Positions 57,201-64,000 of a stretch of 64,000 nucleotides of DNA are shown piece by piece. Origin of the DNA: Gari tellinella (lineage: Eukaryota > Mollusca > Bivalvia > Cardiida > Psammobiidae). How positions within the stretch are numbered: position 1 is the stretch's first letter; every line of letters starts with the position of its first letter. The position numbers were made by a program, and so were the translations under genes. A model generated the notes under the pieces. The model was not told where the DNA came from. It worked only from the letters and a program-made list of their open reading frames with translations, and made no database searches. The stretch is taken from assembly GCA_922989275.2 (NCBI GenBank), contig OV277871.1, positions 3,162,001 through 3,226,000 of the forward strand. The letters are read 5' to 3'.

Positions 57201-58364
57201 AGGTACCAATTCCGTCTCAAACTTGTGTCTATCTGTCTCGAAATGTTCTGTGTCGTCTACGCCAGCAAAGGGGACGATCATCATAAGTCCTTCATTAGAT
57301 GTAATTCCTGTTATCATATCGCGACTTGAAATCTGTTTACGATATTGCTTCGCTTTCTCCGATGTTCCGTGGAAGAGTTGCCATGGTGATTCTGGTATAA
57401 AGTCACCGTCCACACTTGTAACAAACTCCATTGGAAACTCGACAAACTTGTTCTCCTTGGCGTGTACAGCCCTCTCTAACTGTTTAGTTGGTGTCGACTT
57501 GAGACAGTCTGCAAGCTCTTTAGTGGTTCCTTCTGTTTCACAACCGACAAGTTTGCCCAATCGTTTGGCTGTCTTTAAGGGAGTTTTGTTAAAGGCCCAG
57601 GGACATGTGATTGACCCGCTATGGGGAATGCTTCTTTTGATCAAACCTTCGTTTCCTGGAAACATACTTTGAATGACAACACTCGCGCCTCCTGCAGACA
57701 AACCATATAATGTTACTAAATCAGGATCTCCTCCAAAAGCACGAACATTGTCATGAACCCACTGTATAGCCATATGCTGGTCCCACAAACCGTAGTTGCC
57801 CGGTAGATTCTCATCGCCAGTACTCAAGAATCCCCACAAAGCCAATCTGTACGCAACAGTCACCACTACCACGTCACTGTATGCGCTGAGAACGTCCCCG
57901 TGGTACATGTTAGCAGTCCCAATGTTAAACCCACCGCCATGGATGTACATCATAACGGGTAACGGCGTGTTCAGTTTTCTATTATTCGGTGTATAAATAT
58001 TGATAAATAGACAGTCTTCAGAGGTAGTTCCACTTTCGAACACACCGGGTTTTCTTGTTCCACCCATGGCAACATCCAGTTGTATACAAGCTGGTCCCAG
58101 TTTCGTGGCATCGTAAGGCTTCGTCATCTTCGGCTTCCTAACTGGTTTTTTAAACCTCAAATCATCAACCGGTGCTTCCGCGTAGGGGATTCCAAAATAT
58201 CTCTGCGTTGCATAGTTCTTTCCGAATGCCTGGAATTGGTAGACATAGCCAACATACGCTCCGTCCTGTGCATACACAGTCACAGTTTCCTTGCCGCTGG
58301 CAAAAACCACACCAACAGAAAAAGAAAGTAGCAAAACGCAGACAAACTTCACCGAAGTCTCCAT
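54013..58364 (-). CDS. Type-B carboxylesterase / cholinesterase-like, 2 exons
   Basis: Exons 58364-56776 and 54259-54013 join in phase 2 (GG|G) to 611 residues. Residues 1-22 form a signal peptide. The family marks are the SEDCLFINIYTP signature (115-126), oxyanion-hole HGGGF (142-146), nucleophile Ser223 in GLSAGG, Glu358 in SNEG and His480 in QHGDD. C93-C118 and C275-C287 are positioned as the usual disulfides. Exon 2 gives the C-terminal helix region (WPKYELTNQFYLNI, FWYNVLPDV). The family hydrolyses carboxylic esters and is secreted or lumenal; the substrate cannot be told. GLSAG has Leu where GESAG is usual. The tail ends in Cys with no obvious membrane anchor. An in-frame TAA one codon before GAG-ATG fixes the start. 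Confidence 0.95.
54525..55028 (+). repeat. Tandem duplication, two ~250-bp units
   Basis: AGAATATAACCTATATTTTGA, CTTATTCTGGTTGTGAGATC, TACAACTAGTTGCTACGAGG, ACCACGTGCAGACAGCACG and GGCAGTTTGATTGGTTAAAA occur in the same order twice. Each unit carries ATTGG/CCAAT and CACGTG motifs. It lies in the esterase intron. Confidence 0.9.
55195..56655 (-). repeat. GCTCACC/GCTCGCC-type bivalve repeat with internal units
   Basis: It ends GCTCACCGAGCACTACGTGC then TCAGGCGAGCTAAAA, a small hairpin, preceded by an ACGACGCACAT-rich stretch. Inside, ~130-bp units repeat about eight times with TTGACCTAGTGACCTAGTTT and AAATGAGATTTGTAGCCTCT then AACAAG. The same family as 21175-21500. It occupies most of the esterase intron. 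Confidence 0.88.
56776..58364 (-). CDS. Carboxylesterase exon 1 (catalytic domain)
   Basis: ATG at 58364, donor ACAGG|GTAAGT. Reading on would stop at the TAA inside the donor, so the 530-codon open frame overstates the exon by part of a codon and the stop is not real. It holds the signal peptide, the whole triad and both family signatures in one uninterrupted exon of 529 codons plus two bases. Confidence 0.96.
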
Positions 58365-58442
58365 CTCTTATGAACGTTTAGGCCGTTTGCTCGTCTGTGT
58401 GATTAGCCATGTGCGGATCTAGAGGGTGCCCCCGAATAATCT

Positions 58443-58639
58443 TTAACACATTGAACCCTAGCGACGAGTATACTGGTCGTTTACAAATAGTGTACCTGTG
58501 AGGAGCACTCTAAACAGGGTTTACACTGTTTGATATTTTGAAATATAATGTAAAAATAAAGCCTAAATAGTCAATAATGGACTAGACTTATTTTGAAATT
58601 TGAATTGTCCATTAAAAGTTTAAGGGCTGAATGTGTTAA
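58443..58639 (+). mobile_element. P3 MITE just upstream of the esterase
   Basis: TTAACACATTGAACCCTAGC and GGGCTGAATGTGTTAA ends. The hairpin is almost gone (CTCTAAACAGGGTTTACACTG). Its near edge is 79 bases from the esterase ATG. Confidence 0.85.
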
Positions 58640-58849
58640 AAGAAAAGAGAAGAGAAAAGTGAAAGACTGAAGTTAAGTTGTACAGTGATACAAGTACAAA
58701 TTTTACTCTCGCTTTTCAGGTGTTCCTGATAAGCTTAGTACTAAGATAGGAGTGCTAGCAAATCTTATCTTAAACCACTTGTTTTCATCTGCGGCAAAGG
58801 ATAAAAATCAGATACACGTATCATAAAATAAACAAAAACAAGGGCAAGA

Positions 58850-58955
58850 TAAGCGGATTTCAGTTATCTGATCGATTTAACTGCATCTCAAGTTGACAGT
58901 TTGGGCTACCTGTTCGATCCACGTTGTATGCTTGTTTCTCTTTATATGGCATAGT
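58850..58955 (+). repeat. SINE-like unit, copy 1
   Basis: AAGCGGATTTCAGTTATCTG, ATCGATTTAACTGCA, GACAGTTTGGGCTACC and TGTTCGATCC then TTTCTCTTTATAT. GTTCGATCC resembles a tRNA-type B box. A close relative is at 59685. Confidence 0.5.
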
Positions 58956-59424
58956 TACATCAAACAATTTATTACAGGCAACACTTTTCTTTCAAATCAC
59001 GCCTTTTTCGTTCTCAACTATCTGAAATACACTCCATCCACTAAATGCAGAAGTGAAAGTTTTGTAACATTTTTACAAGCCAAACAATATGAAATATTGA
59101 CAGAGGAATGTAGTAAAGATAAAATCCCGCAGTGAATACTCTGCATTCAGTACTCGGACTGGCTAGCTTAATTTTCTACCAATAAGATCGCTCCATTGCT
59201 TTGTACAATTCCTGTTTTAAAAAGGTTTTATATAACGCAACACGCTTTCACTTTCCATTTTCGGAAGGAATTCCGGCATATTTCAGATAGCTGAGAGTTG
59301 CCTCTAACGAAAATAAGTGAAAGATCCAGCCGTAAAGACTGTTCACTGTGAAAACCGACTAGATAACCCTATTTTTACCGTTTGACGTCAGAAACGACAT
59401 CGGCGATTATTGTGTACATTTTGT

Positions 59425-59680
59425 TACACGTTCACGAATGTTGGTTTCATTTGAGTGAATTTCATTAAACAAAGTAAATCTTGAAAAATTAATCATTTTA
59501 CAATTGCATATACGTTCACGAATGTTGGTGTCATTTGAGGGAATTTCATTAAACAAAGTAAATCTTGAAAAAATTAATCATTTCACAATGGCATATACGT
59601 TCACGAATGTTGGTGTCATTTGAGGGAATTTCATTAAACAAAGTAAATCTTGAAAAATTAATCATTTCACAATGGCAAGC
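59425..59680 (+). repeat. Tandem repeat, ~84-bp unit, 3 copies
   Basis: GTTCACGAATGTTGGTGTCA begins units at ~59430, ~59514 and ~59599. Each ends AAATCTTGAAAAATTAATCA and TTTCACAATGGCA. Copies 2 and 3 are nearly identical. Confidence 0.93.
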
Positions 59681-59684
59681 TACT

Positions 59685-59790
59685 AAGCGGATTTCGGTGA
59701 TCTGGTCGATTGAACTGCAGTATACGTTGACAGTTTAGGCTACCTGTTCGAGTCCCGTTGTATACCTTTTCTCTTTATATACACAAAGAA
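59685..59790 (+). repeat. SINE-like unit, copy 2
   Basis: AAGCGGATTTCGGTGATCTG, GTCGATTGAACTGCAG, GACAGTTTAGGCTACC and TGTTCGAGTCC then TTTCTCTTTATAT, in the same order as at 58850. GTTCGAGTCC is a good B-box match. Confidence 0.5.
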
Positions 59791-59939
59791 AAATAACTCA
59801 AGTACCTGTGGAAACACCCGTCTTTTAACAAATTTCGTGCTTGATACTATAAATCCAGTAGAAGCATAACGCATATTCAATAGACTAATTTCTAGAAAAT
59901 AGAAATTTCTTGAAAATGTCAACAATTCTTTTCAAATTG

Positions 59940-60075
59940 GGTGGCAAAAAGTTTGGAGCATGATCAGAAGCCTGTCATCCGGCGTTTGACCTGCCTCTAA
60001 ACTGTTTGACATTGAAATATCTCAGCATAAGCGTGTTCATCTGGAAAGAATCAAGCCTTCTCCACTATAATATTA
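59940..60075. repeat. Family E relic
   Basis: GGTGGCAAAAAGTTTGGAGC, CGGCGTTTGACCTGCCTC and AAAGAATCAAGCCTTCTCCAC: half an E element with a decayed palindrome. Confidence 0.65.
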
Positions 60076-60118
60076 TGTTAATTCATCTCGGTTTGAAATG
60101 TTAATGCAATGATGTATC

Positions 60119-60637
60119 TGTTACAGGGATAACGTGTAATCAGGGACTACGCATAATCCCTGAAATTTAATGGGATTACGCGTAATCACTGGACTTTTTA
60201 GGGAATTTATGAAATGTCCCTTTTTCATCGAATAAATAAATTTGTATTATCTTGATATTTCTTTTGTTTAAAACATCATGCTTTCTTGAAATACCATGGT
60301 CTAATAAACGTTCATACAAAGTTTCTCGCACAAGTGAATAAAAATAAGCGAACAGTGTGATATAAGCCAGGACAATTAAAAACCATACCCGATGTTCTGT
60401 CTTGTTAATAAGGTTAACAAAATAATGCATAGCGTGGTACTTGCATTTGAACTTAATGAACTAAACAAGGTCAGATTCGTTACTTTAACCAAAAGTTACT
60501 GCCAAATATTTATAAAAATAAAAAAAAACCGAAAAGCTTCAAAATTACGTTTTTCCCTGGGAGATTTAGAGTTTTCAGGAAATCCTTGATTTTCAGAGAT
60601 TTCACGTATTCCCTGATTACACTTTATCCATGTAACA
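60119..60637 (-). mobile_element. Family D element, copy 3 (inverted)
   Basis: TGTTACAGGGATAACGTG and CACTTTATCCATGTAACA ends. The interior reads as the reverse complement of the copies at 3292 and 18803. Confidence 0.88.
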
Positions 60638-60839
60638 TATCCATTATACGGCACATTGCGGTTGTTATTAATAAACCTTGAAACCCAACCCAACTCCCTC
60701 TGAGAAACTGGCAGGATCCGCACATGTTAGCATTGTGTCCGTGCCCCAGTTGCAGCTTAAGTTTATCATCAGCACGAAGCTTATCACAATGTACCCGTAT
60801 CGTGAAGGCTGTTTAACCCGGGTAAACCTTCTGTACGCG

Positions 60840-61195
60840 TTAAACGAATTCGTTATAACTAATGCAAACAGTTGGGATCCAGATGAGACGCCGAGTAACT
60901 CGGCGTCTCATCTTGATCCAAACTGTTTGATACTGGTGTTAATTTCAGAACAAAAATGCATAAATCAACTTTGAGAATGGCTGCAGACGACAATTACATT
61001 GATCACGATTAACCCCTTCCTGATCAAATTATTCGGGAGATTTTTACCCACTCAGCACTTTATTGTCCGATAGTCTGTTTCAATTGTGTTACCTGCAATG
61101 TCGCTTCAAAAATAAAAAATAAATAAGACAGTATGGCTGAATAAATTTCAAAACGAGTGTCAAACAGTTTGGATCCTGATCAGACGCCGCGTGTA
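60840..61195. mobile_element. P1 element and adjoining P1 half-copy
   Basis: A perfect core at ~60863-60931 (TTGGGATCCAGATGAGACGC / GCGTCTCATCTTGATCCAA, mostly matched) is followed by GCAGACGACAATTACATTG. A second, inverted P1 (AACCCCTTCCTGATC onwards) runs to its core and breaks at the centre (GATCAGACGCCGCG, 61193). Confidence 0.78.
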
Positions 61196-61446
61196 AAATT
61201 AAGATACTGTATTTGCAATACTTGGTGTTAAACAAACTACAAATAATGCAGCAGTTAACGGAGAGCTGGGAAGTTATCCTCTGTACGTTAACAGATATTT
61301 TCAAATAATCCAATAGGGTACAATCCGTTATGTACATGTACTAACAATATAATTCTAAAGATAAAAATGTCCGTACAAATGTTCAACAAGGGCAAATACA
61401 TTCTAAATGGGCTTTGAAAGTGAAATATTTACTCAGTGTGTTTGGT

Positions 61447-61697
61447 TTAACTCATTCTCACATAAATACGCCTTTTTACGCCAGAATTTCATTCATCCAC
61501 TAAATAAAATAGCCCCAATTTATACAGTCATGAATGGGTATCATTAGAAATATGTTCTACATTCTAGCAGATGATAGCTTAAAGCAGGCTGAAAGTAAAG
61601 TAGAATGCGCCTTAAGGCGCATTCTGCTTTACTTTCAGCCTGCTTTAAGTGGTCACCTATCTATAAAACTAGGAACAGGTCATGGGATAATGGATTA
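61447..61697 (-). mobile_element. P2 MITE (inverted), TTAA-flanked
   Basis: TTAACTCATTCTCACATAAA and CATGGGATAATGGATTAA ends. The core is a near-perfect AAGCAGGCTGAAAGTAAAG / CTTTACTTTCAGCCTGCTT around AATGCGCCTTAAGGCGCATT. Confidence 0.88.
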
Positions 61698-61769
61698 AGC
61701 AGACGCCTGGAACTTTCAAGAGCAAGTCGATTTTAAACATTTCCCAAAAATTTAAACAATAGATACGTA

Positions 61770-63235
61770 GCTTGTTTTACAACAGTGGCACCCGATCTCG
61801 AAAACGAGAGTTGTCAGAGAGACAACAAAGCTCGCCTTCGGCACATTTAGAGACTTAAAAACAGACTCGAAGGTCAAGGTCACAGATGTCAACCTTTTTC
61901 TGTGCATGGAAAGGACTTGTCTATTATACATATGCAAACCAAATATTAGAGTAATACCGCAAGAGACATAGAAATTATAAGTATTTTTCGAAACCTGAAC
62001 GTGGGCCCTAAGTTGAAGGTCAAGGTCACTGGCGTCAAACTTTTTAAATGCAGGGAAAGGTCCTGCATATACATACCGAATACGAAAGGAATATCTCAAT
62101 GAACATAGGAATTATATGAATTTTGAGGTCAAGGTCATGGGGGTAAAAATATTTGTGTGCGTGGTAATGTCTTGTCCATATACACATGTATACCAGATAT
62201 GAAAGCAATATCTCGCAGAACATGACAGTTATCAGCATTTTTCGAAACATAAACACACATTTCAAAACCTTAACTCTGACCCTAAGTTCAAGGTGGTCAC
62301 GGTCACTAGGCTGAAATTCTTTAAATGTATCAATATTGAGAAACCTAAACGCAGATTTCGAAACCTAAATGCGGGTCTTAAGTTTAAGGTCACTTTGCTG
62401 AACATGTTACATGCATGCCAAATATGAAAGGAATATCTCAATGAACATAGGAGTTATAGGCATTTTTCAAAACCTAAACACAGATTTTGAAACCTAAACG
62501 TGGGCCCTAAGTTCAAGGTCAAGGTGTAAAAATATTTCTGTGCATGGAAAGGTCTTGTCCATTTACACACACATACCAAATATGAAAGCAATACCTCAAG
62601 GTACATAGAAGTTAAAGGCATTATGCGAAACCTAAACGCAGATTTTGAAACCTAAACGTGGGCCCTAACTTCAAGGTCAAGGACACTGGGGTAAAAAATA
62701 TGTGTGTGCATGGTACGGTCTTGTCCATATACACATGAATACCAGATATGACAGCAATATCACAATGGACAAAGGAGTTATAAGCATTTTTTGAAACCTA
62801 AACTCAGATTTCAAAACCTAAACGCGGGCCCTAAGTTCAAAGTCAATGTCACTTGGCTGAAAATGTTTGTATGCATGAACAGGTATTGTCCATATACATA
62901 TGCATGCCAAATTATACAGAATATCTCAATGAACATAGGAGTTATAGGCATCTTTAAAAACCTAAATGCAGATTACGAAACCTAAACATAGGCCCTAAGG
63001 TCAAGGTCAAGGTCACACTTTTTGTCTGCATGGAAAGGTATTGTCCATATACACACACAAGGTATTGTCCATATACACACACATACCAAGTATGAAAGCA
63101 ATATCTCAATAGACATAGGAGTTATAAACATTTTCTTGAAACTGCTAACGCGAACGGGAAGGGGTACGGGAACGGCAACGCCGACGCCAACGACCGGGTG
63201 ACAACATAAGCTCTTGGGCACAGTCCGGCGAGCTA
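61770..63235 (-). repeat. GCTCGCCGG-type bivalve repeat with internal units
   Basis: AGTTGTCAGAGAGACAACAA then AGCTCGCCTTCGGC at one end, and GGGAACGGCAACGCCGACGC, ACCGGGTGACAACATAAGC, CCGGCGAGCTAACAAC at the other. Inside are about eight units of ~130-150 bp with TTCAAGGTCAAGGTCACTGG, GGTCTTGTCCATATACACA, CAATATCTCAATGAACATAG and CGAAACCTAAACGCAGATTT. Confidence 0.88.
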
Positions 63236-63482
63236 ACAACAAGGTTTTAAGTCACTTGTATGTACATGTATAATATATAAAAGAAGAGCTTTGCCTTGAA
63301 GATAGTCTGAACACTTTGAAATATAAATCCTTAAGCTATGCTATAACACGATATTGCGTGTCTCTGCACATAAATTACGTATCGAGTTAGGAAGGTATTG
63401 GAGAAATATTTGAAAAGACATGAACTAATATACAAACTACATGTTTGTAATAGTAATTTGAAGTTAGAATTAATAGAGTATG
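63236..63482. other. Intergenic, unassigned
   Basis: No coding signal or named repeat. Confidence 0.5.
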
Positions 63483-63920
63483 ACATAAGAAAAATCGAAA
63501 CGGGTGTCAAACAGTTTTGATCTTAATCAGGCACCGCGTAACGCGGCGACTGATCAGGATCAAAACTATTTGCAAATTCGACTTAACCCTTTACCTGATA
63601 GCCTATTTATAGTATTGAAGATAGGTGACTTATTAAAGCAGGTTGAAAGCAAAGCAGAATGCGCCTTAAGGCGCATTCTGCTTTACTTTCAGCCTGCTTT
63701 AAGCTTCCATGTGCTAGAATATAGAAAATATTCCCCATAATATATATCCATGACTGATTAAATTGGAACTATTTTCTTCAGCGGAGGAATAAATCATATT
63801 CGCTAAAAGTCGCTTCTATCAGGGAAAGGGTTAAGGTGATGAAAGGGTTAAATTAAGTTTTAGAAATAAAAGCAGACGAAAGTTGTAGCAGATGACATTA
63901 TGGAAGTGAATGGGTAAAGT
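63483..63920. mobile_element. P1 MITE interrupted by P2
   Basis: P1 left flank and core (TTTTGATCTTAATCAGGCACC / GCGACTGATCAGGATCAAAA) reach TTGCAAATTCGACTTAA. The P1 right flank (GGTGATGAAAGGGTTAA, GCAGACGAAAGTTGTAGC) resumes after the nested P2 at 63583-63834. Confidence 0.78.
63583..63834 (+). mobile_element. P2 MITE, TTAA-flanked, nested in P1
   Basis: TTAACCCTTTACCTGATAGC and ATCAGGGAAAGGGTTAA. The core is AAGCAGGTTGAAAGCAAAGC / GCTTTACTTTCAGCCTGCTT around AATGCGCCTTAAGGCGCATT. Confidence 0.93.
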
Positions 63921-64000
63921 AACCGCTTAGCATAGGTTTCCCCCCCTAAAAGATCGCTAATGCTGCGTTTACACTCGGCCACGATTTAGAAAAAGCGCAG

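Noticed and set aside
57079..57672. 197-codon plus-strand frame opposite the esterase
   Set aside because: It is antisense to a clear conserved coding exon; no domain of its own.
475..63573. Palindromic hairpins as pre-microRNAs, rho-independent terminators or bacterial-type elements
   Set aside because: They are repetitive, lie between transposon ends and have near-perfect long stems; no U-tract logic applies in this genome. Small-RNA production remains untested.

Overview
The window looks like nuclear DNA of a bivalve mollusc, perhaps a venerid-type clam. That placement is an inference from three things: intron-rich metazoan genes with GT-AG introns, a VWDE-like secreted protein of the kind abundant in bivalves, and a dense load of short palindromic transposons and bivalve-type interspersed repeats (GCTCACC-type and GCTCGCCGG-type ends). 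There are no bacterial operons, rRNA genes, convincing tRNA genes or CRISPR arrays.

Three protein genes can be assembled with consistent splice phases. (1) Plus strand, 2597-9661: a two-exon gene for a 293-residue protein with an N-terminal CARD (death-fold) domain, a basic patch and a probable coiled-coil tail. (2) Minus strand, 47259 down to 11272: a 20-exon, 995-codon gene for a secreted von Willebrand factor D and EGF domain protein (VWDE-like). It has a signal peptide, a D8C cysteine domain, a beta-rich middle, a VWD domain, an EGF repeat and a very cysteine-rich C-terminus. All 19 intron phases match and the exon lengths sum to a multiple of three. (3) Minus strand, 58364 down to 54013: a two-exon type-B carboxylesterase of 611 residues with the full catalytic triad. 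Genes 1 and 2 converge at their 3' ends (9.66-11.27 kb). Genes 2 and 3 lie head to tail.

Most of the remaining sequence is transposon-derived. Short families recur many times, each built as outer inverted repeats around a long central palindrome. I label them P1-P4 (TTAA-flanked, piggyBac-like ends), E and H (TA-flanked, mariner-like ends), D, F, G, J, K, M and N. Also present are a broken mariner transposase, a broken non-LTR retrotransposon with an RNase H domain, and several tandem repeats.

Two observations stand out. First, an array of roughly 33 copies of a ~134-bp unit in intron 3 of the VWDE-like gene is made from the gene's own exon 3/intron 3 boundary: each unit holds the last 73 bases of exon 3, its 5' splice site and about 61 bases of intron. 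Second, one palindromic core, opening GCAAACAG and carrying GATCAGA, sits inside several element families whose outer ends and target sites are unrelated. Its two arms stay matched within a copy while differing between copies, and many copies are broken or interrupted exactly at the palindrome centre. This looks like an exchangeable, self-homogenising core module.
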